IMG/VR virus record: IMGVR_UViG_3300026367_000073
Span: 1-38,538 of that record
Direction: 5' to 3' (one strand)
DNA length: 38,538 nt
Source: a virus
Part shown: piece after piece, positions 9,375-17,768 of the stretch
Numbering within the stretch: position 1 is the stretch's first letter
Layout of the letters: every line of letters begins with the position of its first letter
Made by a program: the position numbers and the translations under genes
The notes under the pieces: generated by a model
Seen by the model: only the letters and a program-made list of their open reading frames with translations
Databases searched by the model: none
What the model was told of the DNA's origin: nothing

Positions 9375-9674
9375 GAAAAAATCCTTATTAACCCGTATCA
9401 CCTCAAACATCAGTTGAACCGCTACCGCTGCGGGCAGTCGCTTGATAGCCCAGCGGCTCAGGCTGGTACTGGTACCGAGAATGTCCAGCAGCACGCCGGA
9501 TTTGCTGGCGTACACATATAGCTGCTCGGTGGTCTGACTGCCTGCCATCGCGATGGCATTGCCTGCAGCTTTGCCGAATCGCTCAAAATCCACGAAGCGC
9601 ACCGGCTTAATGGCGACTGTTTTGCCGTTGAGGGTTACGTTCTGATTCTCAGGGAACAGAATTTCGTGCGTCAT
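9330..9674 (-). CDS. Tail assembly chaperone (gpG-like)
   Basis: A 114-residue protein between the major tail gene and the tape measure. It begins MTHEILFPENQNVTLNGK and has the mixed beta/helical composition of phage tail assembly chaperones, which coat the tape measure during tail building. Codons 99-100 are TTT TTC within the heptamer T TTT TTC. Normal translation continues for 14 more codons to a TAG; a -1 slip gives the long form. The gene starts 20 bases after a strong terminator hairpin (9695-9712), which would lower its expression relative to the major tail protein. Confidence 0.85.
   Translation of the reverse strand: MTHEILFPENQNVTLNGKTVAIKPVRFVDFERFGKAAGNAIAMAGSQTTEQLYVYASKSGVLLDILGTSTSLSRWAIKRLPAAVAVQLMFEVIRVNKDFFEQALVSAGKALAGA
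9375..9381 (-). promoter_or_regulatory. Programmed -1 frameshift slippery site (T TTT TTC)
   Basis: Read on the minus strand the bases are TTTTTTC, with zero-frame codons TTT and TTC (codons 99-100 of the chaperone gene). This fits the X XXY YYZ rule for -1 slippage. After slippage the frame stays open for 82 codons into the tape-measure start. The location at the chaperone G/GT junction is where conserved siphophage frameshifts occur. Confidence 0.85.
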
Positions 9675-9694
9675 TCGTTACTCCGGTGAATAAA

Positions 9695-9712
9695 AGCCCG
9701 CCGAAGCGGGCT
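9695..9712 (-). terminator. Intrinsic terminator after the major tail protein gene
   Basis: On the minus strand a perfect 7-bp stem (AGCCCGC/GCGGGCT) with a TTCG tetraloop closed by a C-G pair is followed by TTTATT. It lies 11 bases beyond the major tail protein stop and would reduce transcription into the chaperone and tape-measure genes. Confidence 0.85.
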
Positions 9713-9722
9713 AGTGGTTGGA

Positions 9723-10247
9723 TTAGGCTGGAGCCGTATCCATCACAACCTTGAAGAACTGCGACAGTCCAGCGGTGACGATGCTGGTATCAATCAACAC
9801 CTCGCCCGTTATCTCTATCGCGGCAAAGTCATCACCAATGAAGCCCAAGCCTTGAGCTGCACCGATCTTCGCCTTGCTAACAGTGACGGTAACAGTGCGA
9901 CCGGTTGAAGCTTCGTTGATGCCAGCAAACACCATCTCAAACGTTTGGGCGCCGGTCGTCAGAGCCTCGATGGTGGCCACGTTAACGTCTGTGGTAACGG
10001 TGCCAAAAAGCACCATGCCCAAGTTCTCCGGGCTCAAGTCGTGCAGCGTAGCGGTGAACTCGACCGACTCGATGCGGTTGACCTGGGCGTAAGTGCCACC
10101 CCCCGCTGTGCGGTAGTTTGGCAGCTTGATGATGTTCTCGTTGATGTTGAATTGAAGGGCAGATACGTTGCCCACGTCGCGGGCAGTGCCGCCACCTTCA
10201 GGTGTGAGGGACACAATGCCCTTTCCCATGTATGCGTAGTTCGCCAT
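9723..10247 (-). CDS. Major tail tube protein
   Basis: A 174-residue protein whose size, beta-rich sequence and position between the head-tail joining genes and the chaperones fit a siphophage tail-tube subunit. It starts MANYAYMGKGIVSLTPEGGG, has the NIIKLPNYRTAGGGTYAQV region, and carries a hydrophobic FEMVFAGINEASTGRTVTV stretch. An AGAGGA site lies upstream of the ATG. The gene is flanked by hairpin terminators on both sides (10275-10289 and 9695-9712), which isolates it from neighbours and suits an abundant protein. No Ig-like extra domain is present at its C-terminus. Confidence 0.85.
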   Translation of the reverse strand: MANYAYMGKGIVSLTPEGGGTARDVGNVSALQFNINENIIKLPNYRTAGGGTYAQVNRIESVEFTATLHDLSPENLGMVLFGTVTTDVNVATIEALTTGAQTFEMVFAGINEASTGRTVTVTVSKAKIGAAQGLGFIGDDFAAIEITGEVLIDTSIVTAGLSQFFKVVMDTAPA

Positions 10248-10274
10248 TGCGTTTTTCCTCTGGACATAAAAAAA

Positions 10275-10289
10275 CCCGCTAGATGCGGG
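10275..10289 (-). terminator. Hairpin with T-tract upstream of the major tail gene
   Basis: The minus strand carries a 5-bp GC stem (CCCGC/GCGGG) with a 5-base loop followed by seven T residues. It sits between the tail-terminator gene and the major tail gene, so the major tail gene would be expressed only by read-through or an internal promoter. The stem is short, so efficiency is uncertain. Confidence 0.7.
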
Positions 10290-10312
10290 CTTGGGGTTTG
10301 GGTTTTCGTGGG

Positions 10313-10741
10313 TTAGTAGGTTTCGACGTACTCAAAACTGATGCTGGCCGTGAAGGTGCGATAAACGCTGCCATCACCTGCTAAATCAAACTGTACAAAC
10401 TCCTCGCCTACCCAGCCAGGCGAAATGGGCCGGCCCGGTTGATTTTGGCCGTAGCCAAGGGATTTAAGAACATCGTGATGGCACAACTGAAGCTCTTGCA
10501 GGGTGGTTGTGCGCGGGAATACGCCTTCGATCTGGTATTGCGCCAGGCGTTTAACTTTAACGCCTACCCGCTCCATGCCTTCGTCTGAATCCACGCGGAT
10601 GAGCAAGCAAGGCAGCGGCGATTTGTCGGGCCTTACCTCGCCCACGCCGTAAACTGCTTTAATGTCGGTATTGAAATCACCGGGCGCAATCTCGCGCAGC
10701 GCAGAATCAATAGCGGTTGTCAGGTCGGTGGCTCTGGTCAT
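10313..10741 (-). CDS. Tail terminator / tail completion protein
   Basis: A 142-residue protein in the usual slot just before the major tail gene, where phages encode the protein that caps the tail tube and joins it to the head. The N-terminus is helical (TDLTTAIDSALREIAPGDF). Beta strands follow (LPCLLIRVDSDEGMERVG, then AQYQIEGVFP), a pattern like gpU/DUF3168-type proteins. It overlaps the upstream gpZ-like gene by four bases (ATGA). Function is inferred from order and size; no active-site motif is expected. Confidence 0.65.
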   Translation of the reverse strand: MTRATDLTTAIDSALREIAPGDFNTDIKAVYGVGEVRPDKSPLPCLLIRVDSDEGMERVGVKVKRLAQYQIEGVFPRTTTLQELQLCHHDVLKSLGYGQNQPGRPISPGWVGEEFVQFDLAGDGSVYRTFTASISFEYVETY

Positions 10742-11274
10742 GCTTTCCTTAACTCCAGTTCGACGCGGCTTCTAAATTCTTTTTGCAGAAAGTCATTCGT
10801 CCATTTAATGGTTGCTGTGCCCGTCAGGTATTTGAACCAATAGGCAGCGCTTGGACCTATTGCTGGTTGCAATTTTTGGCCACGCGCCGTAATCAATGGC
10901 CGACGGCCAGAGCTTGAAGGGTTCACAAAGCCTGCGGCGATTTTCTTGCCGTTCGGCCCCATCACCCATATTCGCGCCCGCGTTGCGTCTATGCGGTCAT
11001 AGCCCCACTTTGCATAATCAGAGACATGAATCCCTGACGATGACGGGATGATGCGTGATTCGGTTCTGCGGGTGTTTGCCCGCTTGATTTTTAGCGCCTG
11101 GCGCATCCGCTTGGCCTTGATGCTTGGCCGCATAGGCTTAACGAAGCGTTCAGTTCGTGTCTTTGTTGCTGTCGTGTTCATTGTGCCGCGCAATACAGGG
11201 TCAATTCTGCGCCCAACTTGCCGCAGGGCCCTTTCCGCTTCGATAAAACCCAAAGTCCGGACAGATACCTGCAT
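10738..11274 (-). CDS. Minor tail protein Z-like (gpZ family)
   Basis: A 178-residue basic protein with long Lys/Arg-rich stretches (RTERFVKPMRPSIKAKRMRQ), matching the composition and location of lambda gpZ or HK97 gp10-like proteins that act at the head-tail interface. It starts exactly at the stop of the head-tail adaptor (one-base overlap) and overlaps the next gene by four bases. The C-terminal half is enriched in Trp and Tyr (AAYWFKYLTGTATIKW). Family assignment is probable rather than certain. Confidence 0.7.
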   Translation of the reverse strand: MQVSVRTLGFIEAERALRQVGRRIDPVLRGTMNTTATKTRTERFVKPMRPSIKAKRMRQALKIKRANTRRTESRIIPSSSGIHVSDYAKWGYDRIDATRARIWVMGPNGKKIAAGFVNPSSSGRRPLITARGQKLQPAIGPSAAYWFKYLTGTATIKWTNDFLQKEFRSRVELELRKA

Positions 11275-11828
11275 CAGACTGCATCCAGCCAGAGGCCACG
11301 CACAACCCCGTCATCTGAGCCGTCAGCGTAGGCAATCACGCTGTATGTAACGCCCTGAACTGTCAGCTGATCGCCCACTTGAACGCGGCCAGTCTCGATA
11401 ATCGCCACTTCGGCGCGGGTTTTGTAGTCGGTAACGGCGCCAAATTCGTCCAGCCATGGGGCTTCGTGCTGAATCAGGACGCGGCAGGGTATCGGAGCCG
11501 CTGATTGCTGGCTGTAAATCGCATCAGATCCGGTCATTTCATCGGCTGTGATGACCACTTCCGCCTTTGTTCCCATGGGATCGCGGGCGCTTGTGATGTA
11601 AAAAAGCCGGCCTTGGTGGCGCAGGTAGCGACCCTGAAATAGTTTTGAGCTAAACCGGGCGCGGATTTCCACACGGGCAGAGCTACGCAGGCTTGCAGCC
11701 ATAGGCGGGTCAGCCGATTCTTTAGCCTTAATGCCGATCCATGTGGATGAGACGACCGCCACACTTAGATCATGGCCAAGCTCTAGGATTTCGGCGCGGT
11801 GTCTTAATCTTCCAGCTCGAAGCGTCAC
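11274..11828 (-). CDS. Head-tail adaptor / head closure protein
   Basis: A 184-residue protein opening MTLRAGRLRHRAEILELG, a signature of the phage head-tail joining family (SPP1 gp16-like, PF05521), with the beta-barrel segment FQGRYLRHQGRLFYITSARD. The C-terminal ~70 residues form an additional beta-rich extension (VLIQHEAPWLDEFGAVTD onward) beyond the usual ~110 residues of the family, which makes this copy long. It lies directly between the gp6-like connector and the gpZ-like protein, as expected. Confidence 0.8.
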   Translation of the reverse strand: MTLRAGRLRHRAEILELGHDLSVAVVSSTWIGIKAKESADPPMAASLRSSARVEIRARFSSKLFQGRYLRHQGRLFYITSARDPMGTKAEVVITADEMTGSDAIYSQQSAAPIPCRVLIQHEAPWLDEFGAVTDYKTRAEVAIIETGRVQVGDQLTVQGVTYSVIAYADGSDDGVVRGLWLDAV

Positions 11829-11831
11829 TAT

Positions 11832-12359
11832 TCAGGCCACTCTGTATAAGACATAGGGGGCGATGAGCATCTCAAAGCCCAGCGGCAAGCTTGCAGCGGG
11901 CACGCCCACCACAACAGATTCACGGTTTTCGAATAAATGGCCGATTAACAGCAAGGCGGCGCTTTTTAGCGGCGAAGGCATAACTTCGTAGCCCACCTGT
12001 GCGGTAACGCTAACATTCATGCGGCTTTCGTTTGTTTCCGGCCATGATTCGCCAAAAACGGGAAAAATCTTGGCGGGCGCTGCACGATTGTCAAAATCGT
12101 AATTTATAAGCGCCATTTCATCGCCAGCGGGTGACGTGTAACTAACCGCTAGCACAGACTGGACAGGCCACCAGGGCAGTCTTGCGGTGACAGGAAAGCC
12201 ATCAAAGACTGCGGTTTTCTGCGCGCTTAAGATGCAGCGGCGGGTGCGGTTCTCGATTGTCAGTATGGCGGTTTCTATAAGCGCCTCAATAATCGGGTCG
12301 CTTTCATGCTCATCAGCATCAACCCTGAGCTGGGCTTTCGCCTCCAGTAAAGTAATCAC
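11832..12359 (-). CDS. Head-tail connector (HK97 gp6-like, DNA-packaging family)
   Basis: A 175-residue protein with the conserved opening of the Phage_gp6 connector family (PF05135): MITLLEAKAQLRVDADEHE, followed by an ILTIENRTRR helix. These proteins form the ring under the portal. The C-terminal helix includes a GHLFENRESVV motif common in this family. It overlaps the upstream 67-residue gene by four bases (ATGA) and sits two genes after the major capsid gene, the standard position. Confidence 0.85.
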   Translation of the reverse strand: MITLLEAKAQLRVDADEHESDPIIEALIETAILTIENRTRRCILSAQKTAVFDGFPVTARLPWWPVQSVLAVSYTSPAGDEMALINYDFDNRAAPAKIFPVFGESWPETNESRMNVSVTAQVGYEVMPSPLKSAALLLIGHLFENRESVVVGVPAASLPLGFEMLIAPYVLYRVA

Positions 12360-12559
12360 TGCGCTTTCTTCTGTAGCTTCGGACGCTGCGCTTTATCCTT
12401 GCTCGGTCCTGGCTGACCATGAATGCGGGCAACTTTTAGCTGCTCAACCGCAACCAGCGCGCATCGCTCGCTGACTTCGTGCTCACCTGCCGGGTAGGTG
12501 CTCACTGTGTTGCCGTCGTCCGAATGCTTGAACTCGCGCTCAACAATAATCTTTGGCAT
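12356..12559 (-). CDS. Small hypothetical protein between capsid and connector genes
   Basis: A 67-residue basic protein. Its beta-like N-terminus (MPKIIVEREFKHSDDGNTVS) and lysine-rich C-terminal tail (KDKAQRPKLQKKAQ) resemble small proteins often found after the capsid gene in HK97-like phages, whose role is not settled. It overlaps the connector gene by four bases and is separated from the capsid gene by a strong hairpin. It may assist head assembly or decoration (inference). Confidence 0.65.
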   Translation of the reverse strand: MPKIIVEREFKHSDDGNTVSTYPAGEHEVSERCALVAVEQLKVARIHGQPGPSKDKAQRPKLQKKAQ

Positions 12560-12572
12560 TTCAATCTCCAGT

Positions 12573-12596
12573 GGCCGGGGCGGTTAAACCCCGGCC
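12573..12596. terminator. Strong GC hairpin between capsid gene and following gene
   Basis: An 8-bp perfect stem (GGCCGGGG/CCCCGGCC) with an 8-base loop, 8 bases after the capsid stop as read on the minus strand. The T-run (TTTT) lies on the plus-strand side, so as a minus-strand terminator it is imperfect. It may instead attenuate, or stabilise the 3' end of capsid mRNA. Confidence 0.6.
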
Positions 12597-12604
12597 TTTT
12601 CCGG

Positions 12605-13813
12605 TTATGCGCTTAGGGTCAGAACCTTGAGTGCATTGGAGTCTGTCAGCATCCCGCCGACGCGCTTGGTGGTGTAGAAGCCAACGTTAGGCTTACTTGT
12701 GTACGGGTCACGAAGAACTCGAACGCCGACACGATCCACGATTGTGTAAGCGCGACGGAAGTCGCCAAACATAATCGCATTGGAATCGGCGCCTACTTCC
12801 GGCATATCTTCGTTCTCAGTCACGGAATGTCCGAGCAAAGACGAAGGCTGACCGGCCTGTAAGCCTGGCTGCCAAATATAGTTGCCTTCCAGATCCTTCA
12901 TAGTCCGGACTTTGAACAGGGTAGTTCCGCCGAGCATGAATGTGCCGTTTGCGCGGTATGCTCTCTTAAGCTTGTAGACCAGAGAAACCAGTTCGTCTGC
13001 GGCGAAGTCACCGGCAGTTCCAGAGTTGATTTTCTGGATGGTTCCAAATGCACGAGTAGAGTCGTCTGTTGCGGCCAGAGTGTTAGCCAAAATGCCTTTG
13101 GGCTTATTGGTGCCATCTCCAGACAGGAACGCGGCAGATTCCTTTTCGTTGAACTCGCGGACAACTTCGGCCATCAGCCAGGCTTCAACATCAAAAAACA
13201 TATCGTCCAATGATTGCTGGGTAGCTTGCGGGTTGGCGTAGATCTCTCCCATGGTTGCAACGATCTGCGCAAGTGTTGGCGTACCGGTAGCGGGCCGTGC
13301 CGCGGTTTCACCAACCCAGCCAGAGGACGCGCCGCCAATATTCACCAGGCGCTTGTAGTCAGAAGTCGAAATGGTGATCTGATTGCACACCTGGCGCATA
13401 GGCGACTCATCACGGGCCAGCTCGATAATGGTACGGTCTAGCTCTTCCGGCACGGCAAAGCCGCCATCAGCGTCAACGCCAACAGATAGAGCTTTCTGCT
13501 CCAGTTCTCGCAAGCCATCCTCGTGGCCTTTTCGCAAAAACTTACTGTAAGCAGTTTTGTGCTCCGCTTTTAGCGGGTCGTACTCTCCGCCCATTCCACC
13601 GGGGCGCTTCAGGCCGGCCAGCTCTTTTTCCAGTCGGGACTTGTACTCGTCCAGGTCGGTCAGCTTTGCGTTAAGGGTTTCGACGCTAGCGCTGAGCTTG
13701 GTTTTTTCGCCTTCAACCGCCAGCAGGCGAGCGTCGTTGCTTTTCTTGAACTCTTCAAACCGGCCGCCGATTTCGTCGGCAACCTGCTTTACGTCTTGCA
13801 GATCAGTAGCCAT
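12605..13813 (-). CDS. Major capsid protein (HK97 fold)
   Basis: A 402-residue protein of the Phage_capsid family (PF05065). Residues 1-80 form a coiled-coil delta domain (VKQVADEIGGRFEEFKKSND, then KLTDLDEYKSRLEKELAGL) that is normally removed by the adjacent protease. The HK97-fold core follows, with the typical FAVPEELDRTIIELARDESP and AAFLSGDGTNKPKGIL motifs and the E-loop region near EIYANPQATQQSLDD. The gene lies 11 bases downstream of the prohead protease gene. The exact cleavage site cannot be set from sequence alone, but is expected at about residue 100. Confidence 0.95.
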   Translation of the reverse strand: MATDLQDVKQVADEIGGRFEEFKKSNDARLLAVEGEKTKLSASVETLNAKLTDLDEYKSRLEKELAGLKRPGGMGGEYDPLKAEHKTAYSKFLRKGHEDGLRELEQKALSVGVDADGGFAVPEELDRTIIELARDESPMRQVCNQITISTSDYKRLVNIGGASSGWVGETAARPATGTPTLAQIVATMGEIYANPQATQQSLDDMFFDVEAWLMAEVVREFNEKESAAFLSGDGTNKPKGILANTLAATDDSTRAFGTIQKINSGTAGDFAADELVSLVYKLKRAYRANGTFMLGGTTLFKVRTMKDLEGNYIWQPGLQAGQPSSLLGHSVTENEDMPEVGADSNAIMFGDFRRAYTIVDRVGVRVLRDPYTSKPNVGFYTTKRVGGMLTDSNALKVLTLSA

Positions 13814-13824
13814 GCTTTAATTCC

Positions 13825-14478
13825 TCAGATGCGGGATAAAATACTTTTAATGGAGTCGAGCGCTGCACTTCTTTCCGCATCTCGCGGAACAATCGAGCCA
13901 TAGCCCTTGGCCATAAAGCCTTGGGCTTGTGACTTGCTAAACCCTGCCTCTCGCAGTGCTCGCTCAACGTCAGACGGCCGGGGCGTTTCCCCGCGCTCGA
14001 ATGCTGCCTTGACGTTAGAAATCCTTGCCTCTTCGTTTGCGGGGAACGTGACTAAAGACACCTCCCACAAGTCAACTTCTTTAATCATCCATGCCTCTTT
14101 TTCGCGACTGTATTCCCAGTCGCCAAGCATGTAGCCGATAGACATACCGCTGAGGCTGCCGGCCTTCATGTGGCCATGGGCGCGTTTTGCCAGCGGGTCA
14201 TCATCAACCAGAAGCCGGCCCTTAACGTAAAGACCCATTTCGTCTTCTCGCATTTCGGTGTATACGCCTATAGGCTCATCCATTCGGTGCTGCCAGAGCA
14301 TGGCCGGAAACCGGCCTTTTTCGCTCCAGGCGGAAAGACTTTTTTGGAAAGCACCAGGCAATATGATGTCGTCATAGCTGTCCTTGTTCCCAAATATTGA
14401 GCCGTAGCCCTCAAACTCACCGGTGTCACTGACAGATTTGATGGTCAGCGGCGCGTCAAATCTTTTAGTTGTCAGCAT
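13825..14478 (-). CDS. Prohead maturation protease (HK97 family)
   Basis: A 217-residue serine protease of the caudovirus prohead protease family (PF04586, S78). Characteristic motifs are FEGYGSIFGNKDSYDDIILP, the likely catalytic His in MLWQHRMDEPIG, and the GSLSGMSIGY segment carrying the nucleophilic Ser. EVDLWEVSLVTFPANEEARI is the conserved end of the domain. It cleaves the capsid delta domain during head maturation. The start overlaps the portal gene by 14 bases. The C-terminal ~50 residues are helical and may act as a scaffold. Confidence 0.93.
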   Translation of the reverse strand: MLTTKRFDAPLTIKSVSDTGEFEGYGSIFGNKDSYDDIILPGAFQKSLSAWSEKGRFPAMLWQHRMDEPIGVYTEMREDEMGLYVKGRLLVDDDPLAKRAHGHMKAGSLSGMSIGYMLGDWEYSREKEAWMIKEVDLWEVSLVTFPANEEARISNVKAAFERGETPRPSDVERALREAGFSKSQAQGFMAKGYGSIVPRDAERSAALDSIKSILSRI

Positions 14479-15673
14479 TGTTGGCTTCCTGGGGTTTTGT
14501 CGTCATGTTCATGGGCGTTAAATAAAGATCCCCGCCTTCGCGGGGATTCATGTCTTCAAGTTCTCGCGCGTCATTTGGGCTTAATATTCCCCAGTTGATG
14601 CCGCCCGCATAGGATTCATATCGCGATTTGAGATCACCCCGAAGCAGCGCGCCCACGTTGAACTTTGCGTAATGGTTTGACCGGTCGCGTCTGGATAACA
14701 GGCCGACGTTAATCCGGCTTTCTATGCGGGTTAGGTAGGGAATCAGCGAGTAGTTAACAAACCCAAGCGCCTGATGCTCAATATTTGAGAACGTGGTTCT
14801 CTCAAGGTTTGCAACCATGTGGGGTGGAACCCGGTAAATGGCGCATATTTCGTCACGCTGGTATTTTCGAGTCTCAAGAAACTGTGAATCTTCCATGTTC
14901 AAGGCGACAGGCTTCCAGTTCAGCCCCATCTCAAGAATCATCGGCTTGTGGGCGTTCGAAAGCCCGCCGTGGTTCTCGTGGAACTGCTCTTTCAGCCTTT
15001 CGAAAGCCTCATCGCTAAGCTGGGATTCTGTAGCAAGAACGCCGCTTGTTACGGCGCCATTACCAAACAGGCGGGCGCCGTGTTCCTCTGTGGCAAGGCC
15101 AAGAGCAATGGCTTGTCGTGAGTAGGCCACCGGGTTGAGGCCGGTCAATCCATCCGTGGTCAAGGTTCTGACGTGCCAGATCTTGTCTTGGCCAAGCACA
15201 TCAGTGCTGCCGTTCCTGAACGTCACCTCATAGGCCACTTCGCCAGATTCAAGAAACTTGGGCGTAACTCTTGACGGGTCAAGCGGCAAAAGCTCTTGAA
15301 TGGTATCTATGCCTGAAACCTTGTAGGCGTAGAAATTTCCGCGAAGGCACAGGCACACAATTAAAAGCTCCCAAAACTCCTGTGCTGTCATGAAGTTGTT
15401 AGGTGAAACGGCCAGAAGATCGTAAAGCGGGTGAGTGGTGGCGCTATTTCGTTTCCTGCCCTCTGCCTTCATTAGCTTGCATGGCAGCATACCGACAGAC
15501 TCAGAAAGAACTCTCACACATGCGAACACCGTGCTTAACTGCATGGCGTTTTGTGTTGTTACGCTCTTGCCCGTATAAGACTGCGCACCTGATGAAAGGT
15601 AAGCCGAAAGTTTATCCGGCGTGTCGATTATCTCACTGGACTTGCGCCCGAACATTCGTGCAATGATGCCCAT
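14465..15673 (-). CDS. Portal protein (HK97 family)
   Basis: A 402-residue member of the Phage_portal family (PF04860), forming the dodecameric ring through which DNA enters. Family motifs include QLSTVFACVRVLSESVGMLP, HPLYDLLAVSPNNFMTAQEF, KIWHVRTLTTDGLTGLNPVA and the C-terminal YRVPPHMVANLERTTFSNIE. Length is typical of the HK97 group. It begins by a one-base overlap with the large-terminase stop (TAATG) and is followed by the protease gene. Confidence 0.95.
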   Translation of the reverse strand: MGIIARMFGRKSSEIIDTPDKLSAYLSSGAQSYTGKSVTTQNAMQLSTVFACVRVLSESVGMLPCKLMKAEGRKRNSATTHPLYDLLAVSPNNFMTAQEFWELLIVCLCLRGNFYAYKVSGIDTIQELLPLDPSRVTPKFLESGEVAYEVTFRNGSTDVLGQDKIWHVRTLTTDGLTGLNPVAYSRQAIALGLATEEHGARLFGNGAVTSGVLATESQLSDEAFERLKEQFHENHGGLSNAHKPMILEMGLNWKPVALNMEDSQFLETRKYQRDEICAIYRVPPHMVANLERTTFSNIEHQALGFVNYSLIPYLTRIESRINVGLLSRRDRSNHYAKFNVGALLRGDLKSRYESYAGGINWGILSPNDARELEDMNPREGGDLYLTPMNMTTKPQEANNADN

Positions 15674-17385
15674 TAAAGCGTCCTGATTCCGTGAGTTTCG
15701 ATGTGTTTAGATAGCGAATCCAAGGCATCTGACTGCAACATGGCCCGACTCAATGCCATAATCAGACCGACCATCCCGTCTATTTTGTTCTCGGGCCGCT
15801 CTTTGTTTGGATAGATGTTGTCCTTAGCATCCAACTTTGCGACCACGTTGCTTGCCATCCACGTGAGTATTGGGCAGTCGCCGTGGGCCAGTAGCTTGCG
15901 AAGCACTAAAGCCTCCACCTGCTTCATTGGCTCTGATATGTTCTGCACAATTTGCCGAACCTCAACCATCAACATGCCCTCGGCCTGCATCTCCTGCGCC
16001 AGCTGTGTCGCCTGCCAAGGGTCAAAGGCGACTTGCTGCACATCGAAGCGCCCGTTGAACTCACGCAAATCATCCTTGATCACCTCGAATTCGATCACCT
16101 CACCATCGGTCAGCGTAATCAGTCCCAAGGCGTCGAACTCGCGGTAACGGCTTGTGTTGCTGTCCAGTTCCTCGATCACTCGAGCTTCGGGCAAGTAGTA
16201 CCTGCCGTGAACATGCCAGAGCGGGTCGCCTTCAATGGGCGGGAACACCAGCAGGTTGCCTGCAATATCAATTTTGCTTGCCAGGTCCAGACCGATGTAA
16301 CAAGGCCGGCCCTCCAGTTCGCTCAAGCTCTTGCGCTCCGGGCATTGCTTCCAGCGCAGCATGTTCAGCCAGGCATTTTTTGCGCCCACCCATTCGTTTA
16401 AGTGCTTGGTTCTGAAAGTGGCTTGCTTCGCCGCTGACTGCATGGCGTCACGCTGCCGGGCTTCCAGAAAGTCGCCGCTGATGCTCACGCCGTAATTGGG
16501 GTTTGCTTTTATCAGTGAGGCCACATCTGTCCAGTCGTCGCCTTCATCAATGGTGTAGAGCATGGCCCACAAGTCCGGGCGATCAATGACACCCTCCAGC
16601 ATTCGCTCACTGTCGCGTATCAGCTGATGACAAGGGCCGCCAATGCTTGAGCCTGCCGTGGTAATCACCAGCATGATGGGCTGCTCTCGGGCACCCATGC
16701 CGGTCTCCATTGTGTCGAACAGCGTTGAGTCTTGGTGCTCGTGGTACTCATCCACAATCGAACATGACGGGCTGGAGCCATCGCCGGGCTTGCCGATGAC
16801 TGGCTCAAACCGCGAACCGTCTTCCATCCTGAACATGTTGGAGGCGTTCACATCAACGCCGTAATGCTCTTGCAGCGCCGGCGTGCGCTCCACCATCAGC
16901 TTGGCAGGCCTGAATACTTCCCACGCCTGCTTTTCAGTTGTGGCGCCTGAATACACTTCTGCGCCGAACTCGTCGTCCGCAGCGAACATGTAAACGCCAA
17001 GACCGCCGCCGATGATCGACTTGCCGTTCTTCCTTGGCACAAAAACCGTGATGGTGCGGAACCGGCGGTTACCGTCCTTCTTCTGAACCCAACCAAAAGG
17101 TATGCAGACTGAGAAAATTTGCCAGGGCTCAAGGGTTATCAGCTCCCGCTTGCTGGCCCACTTCCCCTTCGTGTGTGGCAGTAGTTGCAAAAACTTAGCG
17201 ACCTTTTCAGCCTTGGCCGGGTCAAATTTATAGGGGTAAGCCTTACTGCGAGCCTTGCGCTTGTCCGATATGTGACGCTTGCATGCCAACTTTATCCATT
17301 TGCAAGCTACGATCTTTCCGGAGATCACGGACTTTGCGTATTCTTCCGCTCTAGCAACCTGCGGATAGGCTGGTTTCGACGGCAT
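15673..17385 (-). CDS. Terminase large subunit
   Basis: A 570-residue packaging motor (Terminase_1/HK97-like). The ATPase Walker A motif PRKNGKS lies at about residues 117-123, and Walker B is SIVDEYHEH, about 209-217. The C-terminal nuclease begins at YIGLDLASKIDIAGN, with its first acidic metal ligand near residue 367. A GTG codon lies three bases upstream, but the ATG at 17385 has the better spacing from a GAGGG site and overlaps the small-subunit stop by one base. The protein is complete. An HNH nuclease upstream suggests cos-type packaging (inference). Confidence 0.95.
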   Translation of the reverse strand: MPSKPAYPQVARAEEYAKSVISGKIVACKWIKLACKRHISDKRKARSKAYPYKFDPAKAEKVAKFLQLLPHTKGKWASKRELITLEPWQIFSVCIPFGWVQKKDGNRRFRTITVFVPRKNGKSIIGGGLGVYMFAADDEFGAEVYSGATTEKQAWEVFRPAKLMVERTPALQEHYGVDVNASNMFRMEDGSRFEPVIGKPGDGSSPSCSIVDEYHEHQDSTLFDTMETGMGAREQPIMLVITTAGSSIGGPCHQLIRDSERMLEGVIDRPDLWAMLYTIDEGDDWTDVASLIKANPNYGVSISGDFLEARQRDAMQSAAKQATFRTKHLNEWVGAKNAWLNMLRWKQCPERKSLSELEGRPCYIGLDLASKIDIAGNLLVFPPIEGDPLWHVHGRYYLPEARVIEELDSNTSRYREFDALGLITLTDGEVIEFEVIKDDLREFNGRFDVQQVAFDPWQATQLAQEMQAEGMLMVEVRQIVQNISEPMKQVEALVLRKLLAHGDCPILTWMASNVVAKLDAKDNIYPNKERPENKIDGMVGLIMALSRAMLQSDALDSLSKHIETHGIRTL

Positions 17386-17768
17386 CACAGACCCTCAAAA
17401 GGGTTTCCGCCAGCCTTCTTCTTGACTGGCCCAGCCACTTTGGCGCGGTCGGATGGCGTCATGCCGAACTTACCCAGCAAGGTTTCCAGGCGAACCAGTT
17501 TTGCCGCGGTGAAATCTACCGGGTCAAGCCGAAATTGCTGCAGCAGCATCGTGGCAATCTCCAGTGCAAAGCGGTCAGATTCAGTCACCACGTTTTTGGG
17601 CGCGGCCTTTACCAAGTCCTTCCAGATGATTACTTGTTCGTCACTGAAGTAAGCCGGCGCAGCTTTTAAAGGGCCAGCCACTTCCGGATCTTCGCGCTTG
17701 CGGTTGGGGTTCTTTTCGAACGCTCCCCGCGCATCGAGGACGTTCGTCGGTGTGCGGGGCCTGGCCAT
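17385..17768 (-). CDS. Terminase small subunit
   Basis: A 127-residue protein directly upstream of the large terminase, overlapping it by one base. It has the P27-type small terminase pattern: a basic N-terminus (MARPRTPTNVLDARGAFEKN), then a helical FSDEQVIIWKDLVKAAP and a DRFALEIATMLLQQFRLD helix, ending KKKAGGNPFEGL. It recognises the phage packaging site. The ATG has only a weak ribosome-binding site (AGG), and the preceding ~97 bases are non-coding, so the recognition site may be located there (inference). Confidence 0.9.
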   Translation of the reverse strand: MARPRTPTNVLDARGAFEKNPNRKREDPEVAGPLKAAPAYFSDEQVIIWKDLVKAAPKNVVTESDRFALEIATMLLQQFRLDPVDFTAAKLVRLETLLGKFGMTPSDRAKVAGPVKKKAGGNPFEGL

